A stretch of DNA of 64,000 bases from Gynuella sunshinyii YC6258 (GCF_000940805.1 NZ_CP007142.1:124001-188000), one strand, 5' to 3'; counted from the first letter of the stretch, positions 29,912 to 39,752 are shown. Translations and numbers: made by a program. Notes: generated from the sequence alone by a model not told the origin.

Positions 29912-30946
29912 ATGAAATCAATTACTTTAACAGCAGCAACTCTGGTTGCATCGCTTGCGTTAGCCGGTCACGCCACTGCCCGCGATCAAATTCAGATTGC
30001 AGGTTCATCAACCGTTCTGCCTTACGCCAAAATCGTAGCCGAAAATTTTGGCGAAACCTACCCTAACTTCAAGACTCCTGTTGTTGAATCGGGTGGTTCC
30101 AGTGCTGGTCTCAAAGAATTCTGTAAAGGTGTTGATCTGAATACCATTGATATCGCCAACGCCTCTCGCAAAATCAAAGATTCTGAAGTGAAAGTCTGTG
30201 CCGAGAACGGCGTTACCGAAATTCAGGAAATCCGTATCGGTTACGACGGAATCGTATTTGCAACAGACATCAACGGTCCTGATTTCGCCATCTCACCAAA
30301 AGATATCTATCTTGCTCTGGCTGCCAAAGTGCCTTCAAAAGGTAAAATGGTTGATAACACCTACACCAAATGGTCTGACGTTAACAGCAAATTCCCATCC
30401 TGGGACATCACTGCCTATATCCCAGGTGAAAAACACGGTACTCGCGAAGTATTTGAAACCAAGTTGCTGGAAGCCGGCTGTAAAGCTACTGGCGCTTACG
30501 ACCTTTATATGTCTGCTGGTATGGACAAGAAAGCTGCTGAGAAAGCATGTTATGCCGTTCGTAAAGATGGTCGTGCAGTCGATATCGATGGTGACTACAC
30601 CGAAACACTGGCTCGCATCGATGCCAACAAACAAGGTATGGGCGTTTTTGGTCTGGCCTTCTATGAAAACAACACCGACAAACTGAAAGTGGCAACTGTT
30701 GACGGTATCGTGCCTTCTACAGAAAGCATTGCTTCCGGCAAATACCCTGTATCAAGACCTTTGTACTTCTATGTGAAGAAAAAACACCTGGGTGCCATTC
30801 CTGGTCTGAAAGAATATGTTGAATATTTCATCTCTGACGCCATGGTCGGCCCAGACTCTCCTCTGGCTGAATATGGCCTGGTTGCAGCACCTGCTAACGA
30901 GCGCAAAGCTGTTCGTGCAGACTTCAAAGCCGGCAAGACTCTTTGA
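29912..30946 (+). CDS. pstS: Phosphate ABC transporter substrate-binding protein
   Basis: About 344 residues with signal peptide (KSITLTAATLVASLALAGHATA). The mature protein starts with RDQIQIAGSSTVLPYAKIVAENF, and has the phosphate-pocket motifs ESGGSSAGLKEF and HGTREVF. It belongs to the PstS group used by marine gammaproteobacteria, about 15 residues longer than enteric PstS. An ATG at 29900 is in frame, but 29912 has GGGA at good spacing. A T-tailed terminator follows, so pstS can be made in excess over the permease genes. Confidence 0.92.
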   Translation: MKSITLTAATLVASLALAGHATARDQIQIAGSSTVLPYAKIVAENFGETYPNFKTPVVESGGSSAGLKEFCKGVDLNTIDIANASRKIKDSEVKVCAENGVTEIQEIRIGYDGIVFATDINGPDFAISPKDIYLALAAKVPSKGKMVDNTYTKWSDVNSKFPSWDITAYIPGEKHGTREVFETKLLEAGCKATGAYDLYMSAGMDKKAAEKACYAVRKDGRAVDIDGDYTETLARIDANKQGMGVFGLAFYENNTDKLKVATVDGIVPSTESIASGKYPVSRPLYFYVKKKHLGAIPGLKEYVEYFISDAMVGPDSPLAEYGLVAAPANERKAVRADFKAGKTL

Positions 30947-30982
30947 TGACACAGTGATTCAATAAAACAGTTGAATCTTAGC

Positions 30983-31007
30983 TGCAGGGCGACTATGTTG
31001 CCCTGCA
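30983..31007 (+). terminator. Intrinsic terminator between pstS and pstC
   Basis: TGCAGGGC / GCCCTGCA, 8-bp stem with nine-base loop, followed by eight Ts. Partial read-through would give excess PstS over the permease, as in other pst operons. Confidence 0.8.
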
Positions 31008-31091
31008 TTTTTTTTCTAAGACATCTATTTTTGAAGTTCTGAGGGTCCGAATAATGTTGCCGATGTGGAGTCTGATCCTGAGGAGGCTTTG

Positions 31092-32579
31092 GTGAATATA
31101 TCCAGTCTTCTGCTTGTATTACTGGCGTTAGCTGTTATTGGCTATGCCTGGGGAAGGAAGAAATCCTCTGCCACTGTTCAGGGGCACTTGTCCAAACTTC
31201 ATTCCCGCCTGGGCTATTACGGCTCTTATGTTGCGCTGGCAACTTTTTTGCCTGCCGTGATTGTGCTGATGTTATGGGCTTCTGTCGCACCCACCATTAT
31301 TAACAACAAACTATCTGGCGCTCTGCCTGAAGAACTGAAACAGAATACCTCCGATGCGGAGCGAAGTCTGATACTTAATTCAATTTATTCCATTGCCACC
31401 GGTCTGGACCTCATCAATGAAGATGAAAAGAACCTGATCAACCAGGATGTCGCCAACCTGCAGCCCATTCTGCAGCAGCACGGTGTGGTGTTGGCAAGTC
31501 CTGGTCAAACCTACATGGTCGACCTTGCGACAGAGTTGAATCACTGGGAAAAAAACACCCGTAATGTCCAGACTGTGGTGGTTATTCTGATTGCCCTGGC
31601 CGGGCTGATCGCCTCGATTGCCACACTCAAGCCATCACTTCGCGCCCGTAACCGGGTCGAACTGGTTATGCTCGGTGCCTTATTGCTGGCATCCATGATT
31701 GCCATTCTGACGACTGTTGGCATTGTTTTGTCGATGATCAGCGAGACCATCCATTTCTTTGGCATGGTGCCACTACACGAGTTTTTCTTCGGTACCGTCT
31801 GGGACCCCCGCTTTGCAGCCGCAGACAACCCCGATGCGGTTGGCCAATACGGCCTGATTCCACTGTTAGCGGGCACGTTATATATCGCCTTGGTTGCCAT
31901 GTTGTTTGCAGTGCCGGTGGGTCTTTACTCGGCTATCTATATGGCCGAATACGCAACGCCAAAAGTGCGCTCAACCGTTAAGCCGCTGCTCGAAGTCCTC
32001 GCGGGTATCCCTACTATCGTTTATGGTTTTTTTGCCATGGTGACCGTTGGGCCTTTCTTCCGTGATCTCAGCAGCAGCCTGAATAATCTGGCCACTGGTG
32101 AGGTAATGCCTTTCATTCAGGCACAAAGTGTACTGACTGCCGGCATCGTCATGGGCATCATGTTGATTCCATTTGTTTCGTCACTGTCCGATGACATCAT
32201 TACCGCAGTCCCCCGCTCTCTGAGGGACGGTTCACTGGGACTGGGAGCAACCCGTTCGGAAACCATGCGCAAGGTCATCCTGCCTGCCGCACTACCTGGA
32301 GTTGTCGGGGCGTTGTTGCTGACAGCTTCCAGAGCCATCGGCGAAACCATGATCGTGGTATTGGCCGCCGGCGTGGCGGCACGGTTAAGCCTGAACCCCT
32401 TTGAACCGATGACCACCGTCACTGTTAAGATCGTGAACCAGCTGACCGGGGATAACGAATTTACCTCTCCTCAAACGCTGGTGGCTTTCGCCCTGGGTAT
32501 TACATTATTTACCGTTACTCTGGCGCTCAACGTCTACGCCTTGTACATCGTCCGTAAATATCGGGAGCAATACGATTAA
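31092..32579 (+). CDS. pstC: Phosphate ABC transporter permease PstC
   Basis: About 495 residues. It has two N-terminal helices, a periplasmic region of about 130 residues, then the six-helix permease core (YMAEYATPKVRSTVKP; EAA-like SLRDGSLGLGATRSETMRKVILPAALPGVVG). The long N-terminal region is typical of the large PstC/PstA pair in pseudomonads and relatives. GTG 31092 is used because AGGAGG lies five bases upstream; a GTG at 31065 would add nine residues without a ribosome-binding site. Confidence 0.9.
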   Translation: MNISSLLLVLLALAVIGYAWGRKKSSATVQGHLSKLHSRLGYYGSYVALATFLPAVIVLMLWASVAPTIINNKLSGALPEELKQNTSDAERSLILNSIYSIATGLDLINEDEKNLINQDVANLQPILQQHGVVLASPGQTYMVDLATELNHWEKNTRNVQTVVVILIALAGLIASIATLKPSLRARNRVELVMLGALLLASMIAILTTVGIVLSMISETIHFFGMVPLHEFFFGTVWDPRFAAADNPDAVGQYGLIPLLAGTLYIALVAMLFAVPVGLYSAIYMAEYATPKVRSTVKPLLEVLAGIPTIVYGFFAMVTVGPFFRDLSSSLNNLATGEVMPFIQAQSVLTAGIVMGIMLIPFVSSLSDDIITAVPRSLRDGSLGLGATRSETMRKVILPAALPGVVGALLLTASRAIGETMIVVLAAGVAARLSLNPFEPMTTVTVKIVNQLTGDNEFTSPQTLVAFALGITLFTVTLALNVYALYIVRKYREQYD

Positions 32580-33883
32580 TGACTACGACTGCCACCCCTT
32601 CCGCAAAACACAAGATTAACGATTCGAATCTGAAACGCCGTTACGCAGCGGAATTCAGGTTCAAACTGTATGGCATTCTGGCAATTTCCGTCGGTCTGAT
32701 ATTCCTTGCCTTGCTGCTCTGGTCGGTCATATCCAAGGGCTACACAGCTTTTCAACAAACTGAAATCAAACTCGACATCGAATTTTCCAAATCAGTGATC
32801 GATCCAGATGATCTGGCCGCTGAAGATCCAGATGTTCTGTTAACCGCTAACTATCCGATACTGGCCAAGGATGCGCTGGCAAAATATCTGGGCATCGACA
32901 AGAAAGACAAGATCAACCTTAAGATGGTTAACTCCATGCTTTCTGCCGGTACTCGCACACAATTACGTAATATGGTTGTGGAAGACCCATCCATTATCGG
33001 TACTACCCAAACCGTCTGGGTACTGGCCAGCGGCAATGTCGACAGCGTGGTCAAAGGCCAGTTTAGCCTGGAAATCGATGAGAGCCGGCGTCCAGTCAAA
33101 GACCAGCAGGTTTCGTGGATTCAGCGCATGCAGAAAGAAGGGGTGCTGAAAAAACGCTTCAATACCGGCATATTTATCTTTGGTGCCTCAAGCCGGCCGG
33201 AAACAGCTGGTATCGCCGCTGCCATGGTCGGATCCCTGTATATGATGCTGATTGTGCTGGTACTGGCATTACCCATCGGTGTTGCCGCCTCTATTTATCT
33301 TGAGGAGTTCGCCACCAAGAATCGTTTCACCGATCTCATTGAAGTCAACATCAACAACCTGGCAGCAGTACCCTCAATCGTCTTCGGTTTGCTGGGCTTG
33401 TGGGCGTTTATTAACGTCGCCGGGTTGCCTCGATCCGCTTCTTTGGTCGGCGGTCTGGTGCTGACGCTGATGACTCTGCCCACCATCATTATTGCCACCC
33501 GTTCAGCATTGAAGGCAGTCCCCCCGTCTATTCGTACAGCGGCGCTGGGACTCGGTGCATCCAAAATGCAGATGGTTTTCCACCATGTTCTGCCACTGGC
33601 CGCACCCGGCATTATGACCGGTACGATTATCGGTCTGGCACAGGCGCTGGGAGAAACTGCACCGCTACTGCTGATCGGTATGGTCGCGTTCGTCGCCGAT
33701 GTCCCGACCACTCCTCTGGACCCCGCAACCGCTCTGCCAGTACAGATCTTTATGTGGGCCAATGAGGCGGAAAGAGCATTTGTCGAAAGAACATCGGGAG
33801 CCATTCTGATTCTGCTTGGGTTCCTTCTTATTATGAATATTACTGCTGTTATTCTGCGCAAACGCTTTGAGCGTCGGTGGTAA
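32579..33883 (+). CDS. pstA: Phosphate ABC transporter permease PstA
   Basis: 434 residues. It has one N-terminal helix (LYGILAISVGLIFLALLLW), a large periplasmic domain (about 50-200) and the permease core (YLEEFATKNRFTDLIEVNINNLAAVPSIVFG; SIRTAALGLGASKMQMVFHHVLPLAAPGI). The start overlaps the pstC stop as TAATG, so translation is coupled. It pairs with PstC to form the phosphate channel. Confidence 0.92.
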   Translation: MTTTATPSAKHKINDSNLKRRYAAEFRFKLYGILAISVGLIFLALLLWSVISKGYTAFQQTEIKLDIEFSKSVIDPDDLAAEDPDVLLTANYPILAKDALAKYLGIDKKDKINLKMVNSMLSAGTRTQLRNMVVEDPSIIGTTQTVWVLASGNVDSVVKGQFSLEIDESRRPVKDQQVSWIQRMQKEGVLKKRFNTGIFIFGASSRPETAGIAAAMVGSLYMMLIVLVLALPIGVAASIYLEEFATKNRFTDLIEVNINNLAAVPSIVFGLLGLWAFINVAGLPRSASLVGGLVLTLMTLPTIIIATRSALKAVPPSIRTAALGLGASKMQMVFHHVLPLAAPGIMTGTIIGLAQALGETAPLLLIGMVAFVADVPTTPLDPATALPVQIFMWANEAERAFVERTSGAILILLGFLLIMNITAVILRKRFERRW

Positions 33884-33914
33884 TAATTACTCCAGCATGG
33901 GAGACTAAAGCGTT

Positions 33915-34793
33915 ATGACAACTGTAACTAGAAGCGATCAAACGACAGTGATGAACAACCCGGTTAAGGTCAAATCCAATAGCGAGAGTCACGTTGCCAG
34001 CGAAGATTTCAAAACCATTGGCGACATTACCCACCCGGACCCCGCAATGATCATGCGCGGTGTCAACGTGTTCTATGGCGAAAAACAGGCCATCTTCAAC
34101 GTTGACCTCGACCTGGGTCAAAACGAGGTACTGGCCATGATCGGACCATCCGGTTGTGGCAAATCCACGTTTCTGCGTTGCCTGAACCGTATGAACGATA
34201 CCATTGAGGCCTGCCGCGTGACTGGTGAGCTGAGCCTTGAAGGGGAAAACATCTATGACAAAAAAATGGATGTTGTTAATTTACGCGCACGCGTAGGGAT
34301 GGTGTTTCAGAAGCCGAACCCATTCCCCAAAAGTATTTATGAGAACATTGCGTACGGACCAAAAATCCACGGCTTGGCAAGTCGCCGCGCGGAACTCGAT
34401 GAAATCGTCGAAACCAGTCTCAGAAAAGCAGGCCTGTGGGAAGAAGTGAAAGACCGGCTCGACCAGCCTGCAACCGGCATGTCCGGCGGACAGCAACAGC
34501 GCCTGTGCATTGCCCGGACCATTGCTGTCAGTCCGGACGTTATCCTGATGGACGAACCCTGCTCTGCACTGGACCCGATTGCCACTGCCAGGGTGGAAGA
34601 GCTGATTGCCGAATTAAGCGCCAACTACTCCATTGCCATAGTGACTCACAGCATGCAACAGGCGGCCAGGGTGTCCAATCGTACCGCCTACTTCCACCTC
34701 GGTAATCTTATTGAGGTTGGCGAAACAAATGACATATTTACCAAGCCGTCGCACAAACTGACAGAAGATTACATCACCGGCCGTTTTGGCTGA
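33915..34793 (+). CDS. pstB: Phosphate ABC transporter ATPase PstB
   Basis: 292 residues. Walker [10 protein letters not shown], the Q-loop [19 protein letters not shown], signature [16 protein letters not shown] and Walker [14 protein letters not shown] identify PstB. An N-terminal extension of about 35 residues precedes the fold. ATG 33915 follows GGGAGACTAAAG; the internal ATG at 33951 is possible. It is fourth in pstSCAB-phoU. Confidence 0.94.
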   Translation: MTTVTRSDQTTVMNNPVKVKSNSESHVASEDFKTIGDITHPDPAMIMRGVNVFYGEKQAIFNVDLDLGQNEVLAMIGPSGCGKSTFLRCLNRMNDTIEACRVTGELSLEGENIYDKKMDVVNLRARVGMVFQKPNPFPKSIYENIAYGPKIHGLASRRAELDEIVETSLRKAGLWEEVKDRLDQPATGMSGGQQQRLCIARTIAVSPDVILMDEPCSALDPIATARVEELIAELSANYSIAIVTHSMQQAARVSNRTAYFHLGNLIEVGETNDIFTKPSHKLTEDYITGRFG

Positions 34794-34806
34794 GGAAACC
34801 GGAACC

Positions 34807-35526
34807 ATGGACAAATTAAACCTCGATCATCATATCTCCCAGCGCTTCAACCAGGAGTTGGAAGAGGCCCGCAAAAACCTGATGCAAATGGGCGGAATCG
34901 TCGAACAGCAGGTACGTGACGCCATCAAAAGCATCGTCGATGGTGATTCCGAACTCGCTGAAAAAGTGATTCAGGCCGATAAACGCGTCAACAAAATGGA
35001 AGTTAAAATTGACGAAGAATGCGCCAACATCATCGCCCGACGCCACCCGGCCGCCAGCGACCTGCGCTTCGTTCTGGCCGTTACAAAATCGGTCAATGAC
35101 CTTGAAAGAATGGGTGATGAAGCCTCCAAGATAGCTCGCATGGCCCTGGAACTTAGCGGCAATGAAGGCTCAGGTCCGACCAAGGGCTTTATCGAAATGC
35201 GCCACATCGGTGAACAGGTCGCCAAGATGGTTATGGAAGCACTCGACTCATTTGCCCGCCTCGAAAGTGCCAGTGCACTGGCAGTACTGAAAGCGGATAA
35301 AGACGTCGATCTCGAATATACCACGGCCATCAGAACCCTGATTACCTATATGATGGAAGATGGTCGAACCATCTCCAGGGTCATGAATATCGTCTGGGCA
35401 TTGCGCTCACTGGAGCGGATTGGAGACCACTCCAGGAATATCGCCGAGCACGTTATTTACCTGGTGGAAGGCGAAGACATGCGGCATCAGAAAATCGAAA
35501 AAATCGAAGATAAAATTCAGGGCTAA
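34807..35526 (+). CDS. phoU: Phosphate signalling protein PhoU
   Basis: 239 residues, two three-helix PhoU repeats with VIQADKRVNKMEVKIDEECANIIARRHPAASDLRF and the mirror copy near ALRSLERIGDHSRNIAEHVIYLVEG. It links PstSCAB activity to PhoR kinase control. An in-frame ATG at 34786 overlaps pstB, but ATG 34807 with GAGGAAACC upstream gives the standard N-terminus. Confidence 0.94.
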   Translation: MDKLNLDHHISQRFNQELEEARKNLMQMGGIVEQQVRDAIKSIVDGDSELAEKVIQADKRVNKMEVKIDEECANIIARRHPAASDLRFVLAVTKSVNDLERMGDEASKIARMALELSGNEGSGPTKGFIEMRHIGEQVAKMVMEALDSFARLESASALAVLKADKDVDLEYTTAIRTLITYMMEDGRTISRVMNIVWALRSLERIGDHSRNIAEHVIYLVEGEDMRHQKIEKIEDKIQG

Positions 35527-35546
35527 ATTCACCCGCTATCTCCGTC

Positions 35547-35576
35547 AGCGGCCATACATCTGTTGTCATGGCCGCT
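35547..35576 (+). terminator. Terminator of the pst operon
   Basis: AGCGGCCAT / ATGGCCGCT, perfect 9-bp stem with a twelve-base loop followed by TTCTCT, 20 bases after the phoU stop. Confidence 0.65.
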
Positions 35577-35706
35577 TTCTCTCCTGCTGAATCGCCAAAA
35601 TCTCAGCCCTTCACAAGAAATCTTACAAAAACCTAAAAAATTCAAGCAGTTAAGTGTTGACCATTGGCTTAGCCAACAGTATATTACGCGACGCCTTAGG
35701 GCATGG

Positions 35707-35835
<129 letters not shown>

Positions 35836-35876
35836 TGATGAAAACTAAAGACAGCTTAAGAGCCAAAAAACCCGAA

Positions 35877-35898
35877 AAGGGCGAGATTAGGGCGAGAT
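35877..35898 (+). repeat. Tandem AGGGCGAGAT, possible integrase arm sites (left)
   Basis: Two tandem copies of the 10-mer AGGGCGAGAT, 11 bp apart, overlap the end of the integrase gene 42 bp inside attL. The identical 22-bp pair occurs at 45881-45902 near attR. This fits arm-binding sites of a tyrosine integrase. Confidence 0.5.
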
Positions 35899-36873
35899 AG
35901 TTTTCAACGGATTAAATTGTAATGCCTGTTCCAGGTGTTCTGGGGCAAGGTGTGCATACTTCAGAACCATGTCCAAAGAACCATGTCCAAGAACCTTCTG
36001 AAGGGTTAGAAGGTCACCTCCATTCATAATAAAATGTGATGCAAATGTGTGTCTAAGAACGTGTGTTTTCTGGCCAGATGGCAAGCTGATCTCTGCACGT
36101 TTCAGTGCAGTATTAAATGACCGTTTAAAATCTCCAGGAAACATGGTGCCATAGCTGCGTCCTCTTGATTTTAATTCTTGGTAAAGCTCTAAACTAATCG
36201 GTACTGTCCGATTTTTGCCATTCTTTGTATCCGTAAACGTCACTCGATCAGGTTTGAGTTGTGGCCACTGCAAGCTTGTTGCCTCGCCCCATCTCGCCCC
36301 AGTCGCCAAACATAGTTTAACGGGAGCTATCAATTGGGGATTGTCGCTGATTTCGCAACTTGCTAGTAACCGGCATATCTCACTTGTGCTCAAGTAGGCC
36401 ATATCCGATTCAGAAGTTTTCATTTTCTTAATACGCTTTAGAGGATTATCAAGTGTCCACTCTCCTGCCCTGATTAGCTCAGAAAAAACGGCTGACAGAT
36501 AGATATGGTAGTGATTTAGGGTATTTTCGCTGGTGCCTTCTGCAAGCTTTTTGACTCGATACTCTGCAAAGTCACTAGCTTTAAATTTGGCTGCAACTGG
36601 GTTGCCTATTTCCTCAATAATCCGGACAAGTTCTTTTTGGCGAGTTGAACCTGTCTTAAGGCTGTGACCATGAAAGTTGTACCATTCAGTCACCAGATCA
36701 CTAAGCCGGCGTTTATCATACTTTGGTACTAATGTTTCACCTTTTTCAAGTTTTAATCGTGTTTGACTCTCCCAAGAAAGCGCTTCACGGCGGCTCTTCA
36801 AGTTTTTTTTGTATTGTTTACCGTCAAAAGCAAAGCGTACTTGCCAGCCTGTTGATGTTTTGTAAATGGCCAT
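35887..36873 (-). CDS. Tyrosine-recombinase integrase of the provirus
   Basis: 328 residues. N-terminal arm-binding (GWQVRFAFDGKQYKKNLKSRREA) and core SAM-like domains precede the catalytic domain: Arg in LATGARWGEATSLQW, HxxR in HVLRHTFASHF, His in VLGHGSLDMVLKYAHLAPEHL, with the nucleophile Tyr in KYAHL. It should integrate and excise the element at tRNA-Thr. It is the gene nearest the tRNA, transcribed toward it, as usual. Its 3' end overlaps the tandem AGGGCGAGAT motif. Confidence 0.92.
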   Translation of the reverse strand: MAIYKTSTGWQVRFAFDGKQYKKNLKSRREALSWESQTRLKLEKGETLVPKYDKRRLSDLVTEWYNFHGHSLKTGSTRQKELVRIIEEIGNPVAAKFKASDFAEYRVKKLAEGTSENTLNHYHIYLSAVFSELIRAGEWTLDNPLKRIKKMKTSESDMAYLSTSEICRLLASCEISDNPQLIAPVKLCLATGARWGEATSLQWPQLKPDRVTFTDTKNGKNRTVPISLELYQELKSRGRSYGTMFPGDFKRSFNTALKRAEISLPSGQKTHVLRHTFASHFIMNGGDLLTLQKVLGHGSLDMVLKYAHLAPEHLEQALQFNPLKTISP

Positions 36874-36980
36874 TAGAAATAAATCCTGTATAAAATACTG
36901 TATAAATACACAGTATTAGGATGTTATGAAAAATTATCTGAGGCAATACAAAAAACTAAATAAAATCAAAAGATTGGAAA

Positions 36981-37301
36981 TTATTCAGTACCTGAAAGCC
37001 GCTTCATCTCATCAAGAATCCGATCGAGTTCAGCCTGTTTGCCCTGAGCTTTCATGCGGCCAACCAATACCAAAAACTCAGCCTCATCGGAGCTAAGTTC
37101 CGTTTGCTCTAATAACAATTCGCTCCAAGGTTCTAGGGCCGGAATAGCCGCAATTTTTTGGATTTGTTCAATTTTTGGCTTTCTGCGGCCCTGGCTGTAC
37201 ATCCTTAAAGTGTCATATGCAATGCTCGAATTCTTAGCAATTTCTTTAAGGCTGATACCTGATTCATCTCTAACGACTTTAAGTTTTTCTTTGAAATCCA
37301 T
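36981..37301 (-). CDS. XRE-family repressor of the provirus
   Basis: 106 residues. An N-terminal helix-turn-helix (SGISLKEIAKNSSIAYDTLRMYSQGRRKP) is followed by a charged helical tail (LSSDEAEFLVLVGRMKAQGKQAELDRIL). It is divergently oriented to the excisionase-like gene, like a lysogeny switch. It has no cleavable LexA/CI-type protease domain, so induction would not use RecA-driven self-cleavage. Confidence 0.8.
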   Translation of the reverse strand: MDFKEKLKVVRDESGISLKEIAKNSSIAYDTLRMYSQGRRKPKIEQIQKIAAIPALEPWSELLLEQTELSSDEAEFLVLVGRMKAQGKQAELDRILDEMKRLSGTE

Positions 37302-37311
37302 AGATCACCCA

Positions 37312-37361
37312 TTGACAAGATACATTTGACTCCCTAAATTAAAAAGAGATACAAATGGCTC
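37312..37361 (+). promoter_or_regulatory. Early promoter and operator-like repeats of the provirus switch
   Basis: TTGACA (37312-37317), 17 bases, TAAATT (37335-37340) is a plausible rightward sigma-70 promoter. Two similar 15-mers, AGATACATTTGACTC (37318-37332) and AGATACAAATGGCTC (37347-37361), lie 29 bp apart in the spacer and after the -10; they may be repressor operators. Confidence 0.55.
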
Positions 37362-37445
37362 TCTTTAAGTCACATAAAACAGATCAGTTTACTGATCTAT
37401 CCAAATTAAGAACACATAAAGCCATACGGCAATCGAGGATTCATT

Positions 37446-37685
37446 ATGGAAAACACTTCATTTATCTCCCTTGAACGATTTGCACAACTGGAGGGTATTT
37501 CAGAGGGTGTTGCAAGGGGTTGGCGGGATCGTGGTTACCTTGCAGTGGCGAAAACCGGTAAGCATGTCCTGGTAGATAAAGAGCTTACTGATATGCGTCG
37601 GAGGCTGGAGGCAGGCACACTGGCTGAATATAACCAGCTGAAACGCTATGGATTGGATGAAGTCAACTACGAAAAGCGGGGTTGA
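37446..37685 (+). CDS. Excisionase/Cox-like small DNA-binding protein
   Basis: 79 residues. FISLERFAQLEGISEGVARGWRDRGYLAVAKTGKHVLVD has the winged-helix pattern of MerR/Xis/Cox-type phage proteins. It lies opposite the repressor and first in the rightward operon, where a directionality factor or anti-repressor is expected. Confidence 0.65.
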   Translation: MENTSFISLERFAQLEGISEGVARGWRDRGYLAVAKTGKHVLVDKELTDMRRRLEAGTLAEYNQLKRYGLDEVNYEKRG

Positions 37686-37690
37686 CTAAT

Positions 37691-37928
37691 ATGACCATCA
37701 ACGAAATCGCTCTTGAGTATCGCGCCCGTAAGAGTTTATGGAATGGTTACGTGATCGTTTTCGACGGAACCATAACTGGGTGGACTTATCGTTTAGATTA
37801 TCCACAGGGGGTTTGTGCCTGGTTGTACTGCCATTGATTCAGCGAATCAGCAATGGAAATCAACCGGGGGGGATGACTACAACGGTGCTGAAGCCTGGGA
37901 GCCGAGTAAGCCCGTTGGTGGCCATTAA
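37691..37928 (+). CDS. Small provirus protein, possibly frameshifted
   Basis: The ATG at 37691 opens a frame (MTINEIALEYRARKSLWNGYVIVFDGTITGW, then TYRLDYPQGVCAW) that stops at 37837. The next frame carries DSANQQWKSTGGDDYNGAEAWEPSKPVGGH to a stop at 37928, just before the replication gene. One extra base near 37825 would join the two into a protein of about 78 residues. Family unknown. Either a real disruption, a sequence error, or two tiny genes. Confidence 0.5.
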
Positions 37929-37931
37929 TCA

Positions 37932-39752
37932 ATGTACATGTCTCCCTACTGGCTGAATGAGGCTGAAAAAGCCTCTTCAGCGTTTGGACTGTTACAGAAG
38001 GACGTTTTTCAGCATTGGCAAGACTTGGTCCTGGAGCATGGTAACCACCCTGGTACGCCATATGGGGACGCTAACCAGCGTATTATTTGGTTAAAAGAAA
38101 AACAAAAATGGGGATCGTTGAATTTACTACTGTGTGATGACAGCAGTATAGAAAATTGGGCAGCCTACCAAGCAAGCTACTTCAAGCGGCGCTGGACCGT
38201 GCGCGGTCAAGTCGATCCTGATGATATGAAATTTGCGGAATACTTAGGTATCGAAGCGCGGGAAATGCTCGCGTTAATAAATGGTTCTGCATTCTGGCAG
38301 CTGGTTGAATCTCATCTGAAAGAATTTCCTTTGGAGCCTTCAGACGTGGTTCCCTCCTCTGATTTTGAAAACTGGATTGAAGAAGTACGTTGGCGTATTA
38401 GGGTTCTAAAACGGTTGTGTAACCCTCGCTGGTGGCTTCGTCGTGCTCGTGCCGAAAAAAGCCGACTCATTGAGGAAATGAAACGGCTGTTTGGCCATGT
38501 GCATGCATCGCGTGAAATCTATCTCTCTTCATTGTCGTTTGAGTACTGGAAAAAGCGACAATCCGCCAATTTAAAAACTCTCCAAGAGACTGAAATTGAG
38601 AATGACCTGGGGCAGCGTTTTACGCTCGCTGAGCTGTTTTATAAATCAAATTCAAATCCGGCTATTCGTCGTATTGAAATGATGACCCGGATTGCCGGCA
38701 CTGAGAAACTGGCTAAATCACTTGGCTATAAAGCGACATTTATCACGATCACAGCGCCATCTGCTTTTCATCCGTACTCATATCGAAAATCAAAAAAAGG
38801 TCGGAAATTTTCGTTTAAGAACAAACGTTATGAAGGCTTCACTGTCAGAGAAGCTCAGCAATATTTGGCTGGGCGCTGGGCTGTTATCAGGGCTGAACTA
38901 CACCGCAACGAAATAGACTACTTTGGTATCCGTGTGGTTGAGCCGCACCATGACGGATGCCCACATTGGCACCTGTTGTTATTTTCGGATACGGCCGGCC
39001 TTTCTTCCATCGAACAGGTTATCACTGAAAAGTCACTCAACCTCTATGCCGGTGAACCGGGTGCCCAAAAGCGCCGGGTAAAAGTTGAACGGATCAAGGA
39101 AGGTCTCAACCCAAAGACAGGCAAAGAATATTCGGCTGTTGGTTACATCGCAAAATACATTTCAAAAGCCATCGATGGCCGTGGTATCGAAAAAGACCTA
39201 TTCGATAATGATGCGGCTACTTCAGCACAGCGTATCAGAGCCTGGGCCAGTATCCATGGTATCCGGCAATTTCAATTCTTAGGCGGCATAAAGGCAACTT
39301 GGTGGCGGGAGTTGCGGCGCTTTGCTGGGCGGTTCATGAGCTTTGATGAGTCTGGAAAGCTGGCGTTTGATGAGCGTGCGGCCTTCATGTACGCGAGGGA
39401 TTGTCGTCCAGAGCTAATGCACTTGATTGCCGCGATTCGCGATATGGAAGTAGAGGCAGATGCGTCTGTGGCTTACTGCGACCTAGCTATCAAAATCAGG
39501 TCCGGGGAACTGCAGTTAAAAACACTCACCACCGCTCACGGACATGAATACGCGGATAAGCGGACGGGTGAAATCACCCGGTTTGACCAATGGGCACGAT
39601 TAAACCAATACGGGGAATTACAGCCAACAGTGAAGGGGTTGTGGTTCCTATCTGGGCGTTCTGGGTGTGCGGAGTCCGTGATCACACATGAACATGAGTG
39701 GCATGTTTTACCGGGTCGAAAAAAGCATACAGATTTGGAAATGTGGCATTGA
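37932..39752 (+). CDS. HUH rolling-circle replication initiator (phage gpA-like)
   Basis: 606 residues. The HUH metal-binding motif is PHWHLLLF (within VVEPHHDGCPHWHLLLFSD, about residue 340). The catalytic segment YIAKYISKAIDG (about residue 405) contains two tyrosines four residues apart, as in superfamily I initiators such as P2 gpA and phiX174 A. The N-terminal 200 residues also match the gpA pattern (ARAEKSRLIEEMKRLFGHV). It would nick the provirus origin to start rolling-circle replication; PM2 P12 is of the same class. The origin itself was not identified. Confidence 0.85.
   Translation: MYMSPYWLNEAEKASSAFGLLQKDVFQHWQDLVLEHGNHPGTPYGDANQRIIWLKEKQKWGSLNLLLCDDSSIENWAAYQASYFKRRWTVRGQVDPDDMKFAEYLGIEAREMLALINGSAFWQLVESHLKEFPLEPSDVVPSSDFENWIEEVRWRIRVLKRLCNPRWWLRRARAEKSRLIEEMKRLFGHVHASREIYLSSLSFEYWKKRQSANLKTLQETEIENDLGQRFTLAELFYKSNSNPAIRRIEMMTRIAGTEKLAKSLGYKATFITITAPSAFHPYSYRKSKKGRKFSFKNKRYEGFTVREAQQYLAGRWAVIRAELHRNEIDYFGIRVVEPHHDGCPHWHLLLFSDTAGLSSIEQVITEKSLNLYAGEPGAQKRRVKVERIKEGLNPKTGKEYSAVGYIAKYISKAIDGRGIEKDLFDNDAATSAQRIRAWASIHGIRQFQFLGGIKATWWRELRRFAGRFMSFDESGKLAFDERAAFMYARDCRPELMHLIAAIRDMEVEADASVAYCDLAIKIRSGELQLKTLTTAHGHEYADKRTGEITRFDQWARLNQYGELQPTVKGLWFLSGRSGCAESVITHEHEWHVLPGRKKHTDLEMWH

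Noticed and set aside
34786..34806. Upstream phoU start overlapping pstB
   Set aside because: The extra seven residues are not family-like, and the ATG at 34807 has a better-placed ribosome-binding site.
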